Below, in pieces: positions 1 to 8,520 of a stretch of DNA of 64,000 bases (positions are counted from its first letter, which is position 1; each line of letters begins with the position of its first letter). Source of the stretch: an uncultured Muribaculum sp. (GTDB lineage: Bacteria > Bacteroidota > Bacteroidia > Bacteroidales > Muribaculaceae); assembly GCA_910587665.1 (NCBI GenBank), contig CAJUMZ010000017.1, forward strand, positions 7,714 to 71,713, in the 5' to 3' direction. Under the pieces are notes generated by a model that was given only the letters and a program-made list of their open reading frames with translations, searched no databases and was not told the DNA's origin. The translations under genes were made by a program, and so were the position numbers.

Positions 1-202
1 TGATTCCGATGATTTCATATCCGAGTCCGCGAAGATCGGCATAGCCGTCGCGGAGAGAGCATGCCTCGGCTGTGCAGCCCGATGTATTGTCTTTCGGATA
101 GAAATATACAATAAGCGGCTTGCCGGGGAAGTCGGATGCCTTTACTTCTTTTCCGTCGGCGTCATATCCGAGCAGCTCCGGTATTTTGTCTCCAATTTCC
201 AT
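1..202 (-). CDS. bcp: Thioredoxin-dependent peroxiredoxin (Bcp/PrxQ type), N-terminal part
   Basis: Only the first 67 residues lie in the window; the rest runs off the left edge. The reading frame starts MEIGDKIPEL and contains YPKDNTSGCTAEACSLRD. The peroxidatic cysteine is C43 and a second cysteine, C48, is five residues later, which is the PrxQ/Bcp arrangement of resolving cysteine. The family reduces hydrogen and organic peroxides in the cytoplasm with electrons from thioredoxin. The gene starts 14 bases after the frr stop and in the same direction, so it is probably the last gene of a pyrH-frr-bcp transcript. The start codon is the only ATG before the conserved N-terminal strand. Confidence 0.9.
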   Translation of the reverse strand, partial: MEIGDKIPELLGYDADGKEVKASDFPGKPLIVYFYPKDNTSGCTAEACSLRDGYADLRGLGYEIIGI

Positions 203-216
203 AGTGGGTATGGGTT

Positions 217-777
217 TTATACGGTGAGTATCTCTTTTTCTTTTGCAGCGAAGAGGTCGTCGATCTTCTTGAGATATTTGTCATGAAGTTTCTGAGCCTG
301 AGCCTCGGCGTCTTTCTCGACATCCTCGGGCATGCCTTGCTTTACAGCCTTCTTCAGCCCTTCGATCGCGTCGCGGCGGGCGTTTCTTACCGACACCTTG
401 GCGTTTTCAGCCTCGCCCTTTGACTGCTTTACGAGAGCCTTGCGGCGGTCTTCGGTAAGCGGGGGGATTGAGAGGCGTATCACCTCGCCGTTGTTTTCAG
501 GCGTGATGCCGAGCTCGGAATTGATGATTGCCTTCTCGATTTCCTTGAACATTGCTTTTTCCCATGGGGTGATTGTGATGGTGCGGGCGTCAGGGACACT
601 TACGTTCGCCACATTGCCGATGGGCACTGCGCTGCCGTAATACTCGACACGGATGCCGTCGAGGATTTTCGGGTTTGCCTTGCCTGCGCGGATATGGGCA
701 AGCGATTCATCAAGATAGGCTACTGCCATCTCCATCTTTTCCTCTGCGGGATCAAGATAAGTCTTTACGTCAGTCAT
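217..777 (-). CDS. frr: Ribosome recycling factor
   Basis: This 186-residue protein matches the usual RRF length of about 185. It has the three-helix-bundle pattern, with the SVRNARRDAIEGLKK segment near residues 128-142 and a highly charged C-terminal helix ending KEKEILTV. RRF works with EF-G to split post-termination ribosomes in the cytoplasm. It follows pyrH by 21 bases on the same strand; pyrH-frr is a very common bacterial pair, and the short gap supports co-transcription from the promoter in front of pyrH. Nothing is unusual about the sequence. Confidence 0.97.
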   Translation of the reverse strand: MTDVKTYLDPAEEKMEMAVAYLDESLAHIRAGKANPKILDGIRVEYYGSAVPIGNVANVSVPDARTITITPWEKAMFKEIEKAIINSELGITPENNGEVIRLSIPPLTEDRRKALVKQSKGEAENAKVSVRNARRDAIEGLKKAVKQGMPEDVEKDAEAQAQKLHDKYLKKIDDLFAAKEKEILTV

Positions 778-798
778 GATTTATGTTATTTAAAGTGA

Positions 799-1509
799 TT
801 AATAAACGAGAGTACCGATTGGTTCACCTTCAAGCACTTTTTTCAGGTTGCCGGGGGTGTCCATGTCAAACACTATGATGGGGAGCTTGTTTTCCTTGCA
901 CAGGGCGGTCGCGGTAAGGTCCATAACCTTGAGCCCGCGGTTGTAGACTTCATCGTAGGTGATTTCGGCAAATTTAGTGGCTGTCGGATCCTTTTCCGGA
1001 TCGGCGGTGTAGATGCCGTCGACGCGTGTGCCTTTCAGCATCACCTCAGCCTCCACCTCGATGCCACGCAGCGCCGAGCCGGTGTCGGTGGTGAAAAACG
1101 GATTGCCCGTGCCGCCGGAGATTATGGCAATCGCGCCATTGCTCATAGCCTCGAGGGCGCGCCATTTGCTGTAATGCTCCCCGATGGGAAACATGTTGAT
1201 CGCGGTAAACACCTTAGCCGGCTGTCCTGCCGCCTCGAGAGCCGAACTAAGCGCAAGTGAATTTATCACGGTGGCAAGCATGCCCATCTGGTCGCCTTTC
1301 ACGCGATCAAATCCTTTTGACGCGCCCGAAAGACCGCGGAATATGTTGCCCCCGCCTATCACGATCGCCACTTCCACGCCGGAAGAAGCTACTTCGTGAA
1401 TCTGCGAGGCATACTGGTTTAGACGTTTTGTGTCAATGCCGTAGCCCTGTTCGCCCATGAGCGATTCGCCGCTCAATTTCAATAATATGCGCTTATATTT
1501 TGTTCTCAT
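799..1509 (-). CDS. pyrH: UMP kinase
   Basis: PyrH phosphorylates UMP to UDP with ATP in pyrimidine nucleotide synthesis. The 236-residue product has the amino-acid-kinase fold signatures KLSGESL (residues 11-17) and GGGNIFRG (52-59), followed by the typical TDTGSALRGIE and DGIYTADPEKDP segments. The length is normal for the family. It is the first gene of the leftward pyrH-frr-bcp group, and a TATCTTTG -7 element lies about 40 bases upstream on the same strand. The gene is divergent from the TPR gene starting at 1575. Confidence 0.97.
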   Translation of the reverse strand: MRTKYKRILLKLSGESLMGEQGYGIDTKRLNQYASQIHEVASSGVEVAIVIGGGNIFRGLSGASKGFDRVKGDQMGMLATVINSLALSSALEAAGQPAKVFTAINMFPIGEHYSKWRALEAMSNGAIAIISGGTGNPFFTTDTGSALRGIEVEAEVMLKGTRVDGIYTADPEKDPTATKFAEITYDEVYNRGLKVMDLTATALCKENKLPIIVFDMDTPGNLKKVLEGEPIGTLVY

Positions 1510-1547
1510 CTCGATAAATTGTATATTTATATTGTTGTTTAATTTAG

Positions 1548-1555
1548 CAAAGATA
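1548..1555 (-). promoter_or_regulatory. Candidate -7 promoter element (TATCTTTG) for pyrH operon
   Basis: The minus strand reads TATCTTTG, a full match to the Bacteroidetes primary sigma factor -7 consensus TAnnTTTG, about 39 bases before the pyrH ATG. It lies in the 65-base divergent gap with the TPR gene. Confidence 0.6.
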
Positions 1556-1574
1556 ATAAAAACAAATTAAAGAG

Positions 1575-2318
1575 ATGTCCAATTTGTCATATTACATGCG
1601 CAATGTTTTATTGTGGTGCCTTGTTGCGGCGATGCCGGCATGTGCCGCCGCGGTTGTGAAGCGTGATTATGCGGCTACTGCGGCAAAGGCGGAGCGTTTT
1701 TTCAAATTTCAGGAGTGGGCCAATGCTGCGGCGATGTATGAGATTATGTTGGAAGACAGTGCGAAAGTCGTTGACACCTATGCCCATGCGATAGCTGTGG
1801 CGGGAATGAGAAATATGCCCGACTATGAGATGTCGCTTCTTGAGCGCGCCCAAGCTCAGCTTATTCCGATGGACTCGGTGCTCAGGGGTGTGCAAAGGGT
1901 GAGTTTTGCCATGGGACACAATTCGCTTTATGAGAATTTCCTGCTGCTTGTGAAAGATCGTCAGCCATGGCTTACGCGAAGCATAGAGAAGCAGCTCCTG
2001 CGCTACTACCTGTTCAGGCGGAACGCCCCGGAAATCGTGCGTTACAGCCGCGTGATGCTCTCCGGCGCGCCTGAAAATGCCGAGTATCTCGGTAATCTTG
2101 CTTTCGGTTATATGCTCGACGGTGATGAAGAGAACGGCATTGCCACATATAAGCGACTCCTGGAGTATCATCCCGATAATTACAAGGCTCTTCTGATGCT
2201 TGGCAACTATTATGACCTCAAGGGCGACACGGCTCAGGCTCTTCGATACCTGTGCCATGCCGATTCTATCCGGTCAACCCCTTATGTCACCGCACTGTTG
2301 CGCCGCCTTGACCCTTGA
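1575..2318 (+). CDS. Exported TPR-repeat protein
   Basis: No specific family name is recognised. The 247-residue protein begins with a signal peptide, most plausibly from the second methionine (MRNVLLWCLVAAMPACAAA, start at 1596); the upstream ATG at 1575 is also possible. The mature part shows tetratricopeptide-type helices, for example AAKAERFFKFQEWANAAAMYE near residues 36-56, and a tandem pair near the C terminus (GDEENGIATYKRLLEYHPDN, then ALLMLGNYYDLKGDTAQALR). TPR proteins act as protein-protein interaction scaffolds; here the location would be periplasm or outer membrane. It is a monocistronic plus-strand gene followed by a palindromic region. Confidence 0.75.
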   Translation: MSNLSYYMRNVLLWCLVAAMPACAAAVVKRDYAATAAKAERFFKFQEWANAAAMYEIMLEDSAKVVDTYAHAIAVAGMRNMPDYEMSLLERAQAQLIPMDSVLRGVQRVSFAMGHNSLYENFLLLVKDRQPWLTRSIEKQLLRYYLFRRNAPEIVRYSRVMLSGAPENAEYLGNLAFGYMLDGDEENGIATYKRLLEYHPDNYKALLMLGNYYDLKGDTAQALRYLCHADSIRSTPYVTALLRRLDP

Positions 2319-2383
2319 CCTATGGCACGGTGGGCTTCGCTGCCATCGCGCCATAGGCTCCATTGAATCGCCGCTAATGCGGC
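2319..2383. terminator. Two adjacent hairpins between convergent genes
   Basis: CCTATGGC (2319-2326) pairs with GCCATAGG (2350-2357), and GCCGC (2370-2374) pairs with GCGGC (2379-2383) around a four-base loop. They lie between the plus-strand TPR gene and the minus-strand lipoprotein gene, so a bidirectional terminator is the simplest reading, although neither stem is followed by a clear T run. Confidence 0.4.
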
Positions 2384-2390
2384 AGATTGA

Positions 2391-2825
2391 TTATTCCTCA
2401 TCATCACGAATTGGCGATATCTCAGTAATTCGTGTCAGGTGAAGTATTTCTATTTTTTCAGATAATTTCCCGTTTCTAAAATCTTGAAAAGTGTATGTGA
2501 TATTGTTGGATGATGTAAATTCAACCTTTCCGTAATATGTGTCCTCCGACTTTATGTTCAGAGAATTGTCTTCAAATACATACGAGCCGTTTGCTCCGTC
2601 GTAAGGTGTCCCGTTATCCCATGCTTTAGCCACAAATGATCCGTCGGCATTAAAAGTCCACACCTCGTAGTTGTCATTTATCCACATGCCGTCATCTTCT
2701 TCAAGTATGTGCCACATTCCTACAATGGGAGATGTGTTTTCATCATTGTCTTTACTGCATCCTGTCATGAAAAAAGTTGTCGACAAGATTAACATCAGTG
2801 TGAAATAATTGAAAAAAGGTTTCAT
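2391..2825 (-). CDS. Small lipoprotein, lipocalin-like beta domain
   Basis: The 144-residue product has a lipoprotein signal peptide with lipobox FMTGC, giving C23 as the lipidated residue. The mature part (GMWHILEEDD, WTFNADGSFVAKA, GSYVFEDNSLNI) has the alternating pattern of the lipocalin-like or META-like beta domains common in Bacteroidetes lipoproteins. The fold is inference from pattern; the ligand is unknown. It is monocistronic, and a 13-base inverted repeat sits on either side (2346-2358 and 2946-2958). Base composition is more AT-rich than the neighbouring housekeeping genes, suggesting accessory DNA. Confidence 0.75.
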   Translation of the reverse strand: MKPFFNYFTLMLILSTTFFMTGCSKDNDENTSPIVGMWHILEEDDGMWINDNYEVWTFNADGSFVAKAWDNGTPYDGANGSYVFEDNSLNIKSEDTYYGKVEFTSSNNITYTFQDFRNGKLSEKIEILHLTRITEISPIRDDEE

Positions 2826-2860
2826 AATAATATTGGTTTAAGTAATAAGAAATGTGATAC

Positions 2861-2888
2861 AAAAAAAGCGTGGACTGAATTGCCACGT
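2861..2888 (-). terminator. Probable terminator for minus-strand transcript
   Basis: A six-pair stem (GCGTGG at 2868-2873 with CCACGT at 2883-2888, one G-T pair) is followed on the minus strand by seven T residues (2867-2861). It would end transcripts coming from the ORF6N gene upstream. Confidence 0.5.
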
Positions 2889-2890
2889 CT

Positions 2891-3014
2891 TTAGTTGAAG
2901 GTCCTGAGAAAACCCTGAGATGCAGATGTAGAAATAGCAGCCCACGCCTATGGCGCGAGAACCGCTTTGTCTTTTCTTGCATCTCTTTGGAAAATTTCTC
3001 AGGTTTTCAACTAA
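2891..3014. repeat. Imperfect long inverted repeat, MITE-like or structured RNA
   Basis: The left arm contains TTAGTTGA (2891-2898), CCTGAGAAA (2903-2911) and GAGATGCA (2917-2924). The right arm contains the exact reverse complements in mirror order: TGCATCTC (2978-2985), TTTCTCAGG (2995-3003) and TCAACTAA (3007-3014). The spacer is about 53 bases. No convincing gene is present; a 72-codon minus-strand frame across it looks spurious. It sits between the lipoprotein and the ORF6N gene in accessory DNA. Confidence 0.6.
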
Positions 3015-3110
3015 GAGCGATAAGCAAAACGTCTCGTAATTCTTAATGTTTCGCAAATATAATTAAATTGCAGATTATTACATAATATTTTGAATTAATT
3101 CAACGCAAAA

Positions 3111-4037
3111 TTATCTTAGGTTTGAAACAATGACATCCGGATTCTGTTGCATCTGACTGAAAGCTACAATTTTCTTTCCGAGATCTTTTATTGAGCCTCC
3201 TATGAAGTATACAGTGTCATCTATTATCAAGAATCGGTCATGAACATTAATGCAGTTTCTAACTTCAATGTGAGGATACTGTGCGTTGTGACGGCTAAGG
3301 TCAAGCGATATATGAGAGTGTCTTGGGTCTGTATATATCATCGCTGAAACACCGTCTTTACGTTTATCCAACATTTTAAGTATCCGGTCATCAACATAAT
3401 TATCAATAAGAATTATTCTCTTTTTTGCCTTCCGAACAAAATCAGATATAAGGGTATAGGCATCGAATATCTGCCCTTCAAAGAAGAAGCCTTCGATTGG
3501 CTCTGATTCACTGCAATCAAGTCGTGCAAGCACTTCTTCAATCCTCTTATCCGTTTCGCTCTGGTGTTTCTGCAATAGGAGTTGGTGATGCTCCACCGTT
3601 TCTAATCGTTTAAATATATGGGCATTGCTCGTTAAAAAGCTGCGCATGTGAGTAAACGCCCTCATAATTCTAATGTTTACTTCAATGGCGGTTTCCGATT
3701 TTAAGACGCTACTTAACATTGCAATCCCATTTTCAGTAAAGACGAAGGGCATATATTTAAGGTGTTTGCCTTGACCTGCGTTTAAGGTCGCAATTTGCGA
3801 CCTTAAACATTCTTCTTTGGTCAATTCAAACATAAAGTCCGTTGGAAATCTATTGAGATTACGCCTAACTTGTTCCTTTAGTCGTTTGGTCTCAACACCA
3901 TATAATCGTGCCAAATCGCTGTCGAGCATTACTTGTTGACCTCTGATCACGTGTATTAAATTCTCTATCGGCAATAGCGTGGATTGCCCCGAGTCTGTGA
4001 CAGGCTTTAGGCTGTCATTATTTTCGGTTCCTTTCAT
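3111..4037 (-). CDS. ORF6N domain protein with C-terminal PLD-like domain
   Basis: Residues about 26-115 match the ORF6N domain (IRGQQVMLDSDLARLYGVET, then FVFTENGIAMLSSVL), a DNA-binding-type domain frequent in phage and mobile elements of Bacteroidetes. Residues about 136-175 look like a coiled coil. The C-terminal third (from about 183) resembles a phospholipase D-like phosphodiesterase: the segment HDRFLIID (266-273) fits HxKx4D with Lys replaced by Arg, followed by a Gly-Gly-Ser. Only one such motif is present, so activity would need dimerisation or may be lost. The ATG overlaps the stop of the transposase remnant upstream by four bases (ATGA), indicating translational coupling. Function is unknown; regulation of, or defence linked to, a mobile element is only a guess. 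Confidence 0.8.
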   Translation of the reverse strand: MKGTENNDSLKPVTDSGQSTLLPIENLIHVIRGQQVMLDSDLARLYGVETKRLKEQVRRNLNRFPTDFMFELTKEECLRSQIATLNAGQGKHLKYMPFVFTENGIAMLSSVLKSETAIEVNIRIMRAFTHMRSFLTSNAHIFKRLETVEHHQLLLQKHQSETDKRIEEVLARLDCSESEPIEGFFFEGQIFDAYTLISDFVRKAKKRIILIDNYVDDRILKMLDKRKDGVSAMIYTDPRHSHISLDLSRHNAQYPHIEVRNCINVHDRFLIIDDTVYFIGGSIKDLGKKIVAFSQMQQNPDVIVSNLR

Positions 4038-4225
4038 ATAAAGTTTATGCGATTGTGTATGTGGTTGTTGGTGCCTCCGACCGCTATTACCCGATGTCCT
4101 CGTTGATTTAATGATTTGGCAATATAGGCATGCAGATGCGGCAGGAGCAAGGTTGGCAGCAAGGATTCCCGGTTTTTAACCGCAAATATCACATGTAATT
4201 TAATGTTGATATATGTATTTGCCAT
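4034..4225 (-). pseudogene. Truncated IS200/RAYT-type Y1 transposase (N-terminal fragment)
   Basis: The 63-codon frame starts MANTYINIKLHVIFAVKNRE and reaches VGGTNNHIH, which match the N terminus and the HUH metal-binding motif of REP-associated or IS200-like Y1 transposases. It then ends after NRINFI. Full-length members are about 130-180 residues and carry the catalytic Tyr in the missing part, so this cannot be an active transposase. Its stop overlaps the ORF6N start codon. It is either a decayed insertion whose 3' part was replaced, or a retained leader reading frame for the next gene. Confidence 0.7.
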
Positions 4226-4228
4226 TCA

Positions 4229-4236
4229 CAAATTTA
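4229..4236 (-). promoter_or_regulatory. Candidate -7 element (TAAATTTG) for the transposase remnant/ORF6N unit
   Basis: The minus strand reads TAAATTTG, matching TAnnTTTG, but only a few bases before the ATG at 4225. The transcript would begin at or inside the fragment, so the fragment may serve mainly as a leader for the ORF6N gene. Confidence 0.3.
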
Positions 4237-4311
4237 ATCAAATAAATTCAAATTGGAGAGTTTTTATTGATAAATTGTATGTGAATGTTTACGCGCTTCG
4301 TAGATGCGCGT

Positions 4312-4346
4312 AAAAAATGGACCGCGCCAAAATTCTGACGCGGCCC
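4312..4346 (-). terminator. Rho-independent terminator after secDF
   Basis: On the minus strand a GC-rich stem (4337-4346 with 4319-4328, core CCGCG/CGCGG) is followed directly by ATTTTTT (4318-4312). It begins 28 bases after the secDF stop codon. Confidence 0.75.
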
Positions 4347-4373
4347 ATCCCAAATTATGATTAAACTTTTTTA

Positions 4374-7265
4374 TCAGGCTTTCTTTGCCTTGGCGCTGCG
4401 GCGACGGTCGGTGAGGTAAGCCACCGGGGCTGCAATGTAGATTGTAGCCAATGTACCGGTGATTACACCGAAGAGCATTGCGAAGGTGAAGCTGCGGATC
4501 GAGTCACCGCCAAGGATGAAGATACAGAGAAGCACGAGCAGGGTCGAGCTTGATGTCATGATCGTACGACCCAATGTGCTGTTCATCGACTTGTTGATGG
4601 TGGTGAAGAAATCCTGCTTGGGATAAAGCTGTACATTTTCGCGCACACGGTCAAACACAACCACCGTATCGTTGATCTGGTAACCGATCACGGTAAGGAT
4701 AGCGGCTATGAATGACTGGTCGATTTCCATCGAGAACGGCAGGATACCCCAGAATAGCGAGTAGAAGCCGATGATGGTAAATGCTGTGAACGCCACGGCT
4801 GCAAGCGCGCCTACGGAGAATGCCACGTTGTGGAAGCGCAACAGAATGTATAGGAACATTGCGATGAGCGACAGAATCACGGCGATATAGGCGTCTTTCT
4901 TCATGTCGGCTGCGATGGTAGGTCCTACCTTCTGTGAGCTCTGTATACCGATGTTCTCGTTGGTGGTTGAGAAGTCGGTAAGCGACATTCCGCCAAGCTC
5001 GCTGTTAAGTCCCTTGTAAAGGATTTCGGTGATCTCGGCATCAACGCCGTCGGTCTCCTCGTTGATCTTGTAGTTGGTTGAGATACGCACCTTGGTGTCA
5101 TTGTCAATGGTGATTACCGACAGTGACGAGTTGGGGAACATCGGGGCGAGTTTCTGCTGAATCTCCGAGGTCTTTACCGGATGGTCAAACTGCACGATGT
5201 AGTTGCGACCGCCGGAGAAGTCGATACCCTGGTTCATGCCGCGGGCGAAGAGCGATACGATCACGATAGCCACGAAGATGCCACACACGAGGAACGATGT
5301 CTTGCGTGCACCAAGGAAGTTGAACTTGGTGTCGTTAAGCATGTTGCGCGACAGCGGGGTAGTGAATGTGAGGCGCATGAAAGGAGCGGTGTGACCGAAT
5401 GCCACAAATACCAGACGGGTAAGGAACACGGCTGTGAAGAATGAGCAGACAATACCGATGATAAGGGTGGTGGCAAATCCCTTGATAGGACCGGTGCCGT
5501 AGAGAAGCAGGATCACCGCTGTGATTATAGAGGTGAGGTTAGAGTCAAAGATTGCGGAGAAGGCGTTGCTGTAACCGTCGGCGATAGCCTGACGGATATT
5601 CTTGCCGGCACGAAGCTCTTCCTTGGCGCGCTCGAAGATAAGCACGTTGGCGTCGACCGCCATACCGAGCGCAAGCACGATACCGGCGATACCGGAGAGC
5701 GTGAGCACTGCCTGGAAAGAGGCGAGGATACCCATCGTGAAGAAGAGGTTACATACAAGGCCGATGTTGGCGATAAGACCCGGGATGACTCCGTAGAAGA
5801 GCATCATGAAGATCATGAGGAGCACAAGGGCGATGATGAATGACAGGAATCCGTCTTGGATAGCCTGCTTACCGAGCGACGGACCGATCACGGTATCGCT
5901 GATGATGTCAACTTTAGCCGCCATCTTACCTGACTTGAGCACGTTGGCAAGGTCCTTGGCGTCTTCTACCGAGAAGTTACCGGTGATCTGCGAGCGACCG
6001 CCCTCGATCACGGAGTTGATGCGGGGATAAGAGTAGACATGCTCGTCGAGCACGATTGCCACAGGCTTGCCGAGGTTGTTCTGGGTGACACGCGCCCATG
6101 CCTTTGAACCTTCGCTGTTCATGTTCATTGACACGTAGTTGCCCTGCATGGTGTCGAAGTCGCTTGAGGCCGATACCACTACGTCGCCGCCGAGAGCAGG
6201 CTTGCCGTTGTTTGACTTGAGGGCGATGAGCGAGTAAAGCTCGGCCTTGCGGGTGGTGTTGGTTGTGGTGTCGGTATATTGTACTTCCTGCGGCTTAACC
6301 TCCCAACGCATTTTCAGGTTGGAGGGGAGTATGCGAGCTGCGGTCGCGGTGCCGAGTATCGAGTCGATTACCTCGCGGTGAGCCTGGGTTGCCATGCCGA
6401 CAATGGGAGTTCCGGCGTAGCCCTGTCCGTCGAAATATCCGAGGAATGTCTTTGCCACGCCTGTAGAGTCGCTGCGGAGAGCGGTCTCAAGTGCCATAAG
6501 CTGGCTCTGGATCTCGTCGATGGTGTAGGTCTCGTAAAATTCAAGGTTGGCCGATGCTTTGAGAAGCTCGCGCACACGGTCATGCTCCTTTACGCCCGGA
6601 AGCTCGAGAAGAATCTGTCCGTCTTTTTCAAGCTCCTGGATGTTGGGGGCAACGACGCCAAACTGGTCGATACGGTTGCGGAGCACGTTGGTGGAGCTTG
6701 ACACACGGTCTTTGACCTCCTGCTTGACGGTGCTTTCAACCTGATCAGCCGACTCGCCGCGCTTGGCGACATTCTTGAATACCACAGCCATGTCGGCGGT
6801 GGGGTCGATACGCTTGTATTCTTTGAAGAATGCGGCTACATAGTCGCTGGTCTTTGTCTTCTTTACTACTGAATCGGTGGCGGCAAGGACACGGTTGAAT
6901 GTCTTATTGTCGTCAGCATTGGCTATCGAGCGGAGGATATCGGGCACAGACACCTGAAGTATGACGTTCATACCGCCTTTCAGGTCAAGTCCCAGACCGA
7001 CGCCCATCTTTTGAACCTGATTGAACGTATAGCCGAATACGGGATAAACTTTTTCCTTACCGATTGAATCGATGTAATTTTTGTAAGCTTTCTTGTAGGC
7101 TTCGCCGTTGGCATCGCCGTTAGCTACAACCAGTGCATAAGTCTCCGCTTTCTTCTCGTAGCGCGAGGTCACCCAGCTGAACGAGAGGTAAAACAGACAC
7201 ACGAGCACCAGGAAGATTGCTATCACACCGGAGATTACACTTCCGGTAGTACCTTTGCTTTGCAT
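4374..7265 (-). CDS. secDF: Protein translocase subunit SecDF (fused)
   Basis: This 963-residue protein is a natural SecD-SecF fusion in the inner membrane that uses the proton-motive force to pull secreted proteins through SecYEG. The SecD half has an N-terminal membrane segment, the conserved LGLDLKGGMNVILQV segment near residue 90, a large periplasmic domain and a block of membrane helices including GMAVDANVLIFERAKEELR. The SecF half begins around residue 640 and carries GIDFSGGRNYIVQF and the matching NDTVVVFDRVRENV segment. Fused SecDF is usual in Bacteroidetes. It is monocistronic, with a promoter element upstream and a strong terminator downstream. Confidence 0.97.
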   Translation of the reverse strand: MQSKGTTGSVISGVIAIFLVLVCLFYLSFSWVTSRYEKKAETYALVVANGDANGEAYKKAYKNYIDSIGKEKVYPVFGYTFNQVQKMGVGLGLDLKGGMNVILQVSVPDILRSIANADDNKTFNRVLAATDSVVKKTKTSDYVAAFFKEYKRIDPTADMAVVFKNVAKRGESADQVESTVKQEVKDRVSSSTNVLRNRIDQFGVVAPNIQELEKDGQILLELPGVKEHDRVRELLKASANLEFYETYTIDEIQSQLMALETALRSDSTGVAKTFLGYFDGQGYAGTPIVGMATQAHREVIDSILGTATAARILPSNLKMRWEVKPQEVQYTDTTTNTTRKAELYSLIALKSNNGKPALGGDVVVSASSDFDTMQGNYVSMNMNSEGSKAWARVTQNNLGKPVAIVLDEHVYSYPRINSVIEGGRSQITGNFSVEDAKDLANVLKSGKMAAKVDIISDTVIGPSLGKQAIQDGFLSFIIALVLLMIFMMLFYGVIPGLIANIGLVCNLFFTMGILASFQAVLTLSGIAGIVLALGMAVDANVLIFERAKEELRAGKNIRQAIADGYSNAFSAIFDSNLTSIITAVILLLYGTGPIKGFATTLIIGIVCSFFTAVFLTRLVFVAFGHTAPFMRLTFTTPLSRNMLNDTKFNFLGARKTSFLVCGIFVAIVIVSLFARGMNQGIDFSGGRNYIVQFDHPVKTSEIQQKLAPMFPNSSLSVITIDNDTKVRISTNYKINEETDGVDAEITEILYKGLNSELGGMSLTDFSTTNENIGIQSSQKVGPTIAADMKKDAYIAVILSLIAMFLYILLRFHNVAFSVGALAAVAFTAFTIIGFYSLFWGILPFSMEIDQSFIAAILTVIGYQINDTVVVFDRVRENVQLYPKQDFFTTINKSMNSTLGRTIMTSSSTLLVLLCIFILGGDSIRSFTFAMLFGVITGTLATIYIAAPVAYLTDRRRSAKAKKA

Positions 7266-7324
7266 GTGTTAGTTAATAATGATATTAAAGTTATAAAAAT
7301 TTTTGTGTCTAAAATTTCAAGGTG

Positions 7325-7332
7325 CAAATATA
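7325..7332 (-). promoter_or_regulatory. Candidate promoter of secDF
   Basis: The minus strand has TATATTTG (a -7 match) 60 bases before the secDF ATG and a TTTG (-33 match) about 22 bases further upstream, at 7355-7358. Confidence 0.6.
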
Positions 7333-7425
7333 ACTCTTTTTTCCTTTTATATCACAAAACCTACTCAACAAAATGGCTTATAACGCTCTATTGTTAGATT
7401 TTTATGGTTTTTTATAGCGCATTGT

Positions 7426-8382
7426 CTAATATATAAGCTCGATATTGTCGACCCAGAGTGTCATGCCGGGGGTTCCTTCGTATGCGACTCCGCAGCCCGA
7501 CGACGCCATCACGAGCATATGTGTGGGGGTGGCGTCGGGACTGTCCCATCCCACTTCCTTGACCGGTACCATCTTCCCCTTGGAATTTTTGGCGTAGTAG
7601 CATCGTGACTCCGGTATCAGCCCCATGTAGTCCTTATAATCCTTATGCAAGGTCATGTCGCCGTAATACACCGGGATGTCATGTTTAAGTATCCATCCCG
7701 GGGTTGAGCTTGCATATCGTTCCCTGCCTGTGCCCACGCGCTTGGCGTAGATGTTGCCGTCAGAGTCTTCCCAACGCCTCTGGAGCAATATGTATACCTC
7801 TGCGTTGTCAACCCCCGGAAGCTGTTTAGTGGATGTTCCGGTGGCGCGTATTCGCTCCACGCCTTGCGGTATCTCAACCCTGTAGTCAAATCGCAGTGCC
7901 TTTGGTCGTCGGGTAAAGGGCACACCCATCTCCATCTTTGAGTAGGGGCTTGACGTGTTGCGTATAGGCTCGATATTGTAACCCAGGTATATGGAGCCGG
8001 CTACAAGCACTTTGAGATTCACCACTCCGAGCACCTTTACCTGCTCGATCATCGTGCAAAGCTTGCAGCAGCGGCCGCCTGCCGGATTATTGTCGGGAAA
8101 CACCGTGTTGCTTGCCTTGATGATACCCATGACGTTAGCCATGACGTTGGAGGTCGCCCACGGTGAGCCGCCCATATTGTGATAGGCCTCCGCGCCGTCT
8201 ATCACTTTGTTTGGGGCTATTTCGTAAACTTGACGGGTCTTCCCTCCGAGAACTCTCGATTCGGGTATGTTGCGTGTGACCCAGTTTTCAAAGTTGCCGT
8301 ATTTTATGGGCTCTACGTCGGCTGCGTTAATGCTTGATGCGGCACAAAGCACACCTGTCAGAAAAGCAATATATCTCTTCAT
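7426..8382 (-). CDS. Secreted PCMD-domain protein
   Basis: The 318-residue protein (start at the ATG at 8382, chosen because it begins the signal peptide MKRYIAFLTGVLCAASSINA) has the features of the Bacteroidetes PCMD family, a putative carbohydrate-metabolism domain. The C-terminal sequence DATPTHMLVMASSG followed by TLWVDNIELIY is the family hallmark, and FENWVTRNIPES near the N terminus fits the usual opening strand. Substrate and reaction are not established; sugar binding is inferred from the family. It is transcribed leftward from a divergent promoter region shared with the C10 protease gene. Confidence 0.75.
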   Translation of the reverse strand: MKRYIAFLTGVLCAASSINAADVEPIKYGNFENWVTRNIPESRVLGGKTRQVYEIAPNKVIDGAEAYHNMGGSPWATSNVMANVMGIIKASNTVFPDNNPAGGRCCKLCTMIEQVKVLGVVNLKVLVAGSIYLGYNIEPIRNTSSPYSKMEMGVPFTRRPKALRFDYRVEIPQGVERIRATGTSTKQLPGVDNAEVYILLQRRWEDSDGNIYAKRVGTGRERYASSTPGWILKHDIPVYYGDMTLHKDYKDYMGLIPESRCYYAKNSKGKMVPVKEVGWDSPDATPTHMLVMASSGCGVAYEGTPGMTLWVDNIELIY

Positions 8383-8520
8383 AAATATTATATTGGCCAA
8401 GGTTTTGTTGGGCAAATTTACATTGAATTCATGAGATTTCAATATTAAAACAGATATAAACTATTTTTGTCACATAACTTTATCCGGATTATGGGGTTTC
8501 GGCTTTCCGGATTTCTGATT

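Noticed and set aside
2838..3056. 72-codon minus-strand frame
   Set aside because: It crosses the inverted repeat at 2891-3014 and has no domain or signal peptide.
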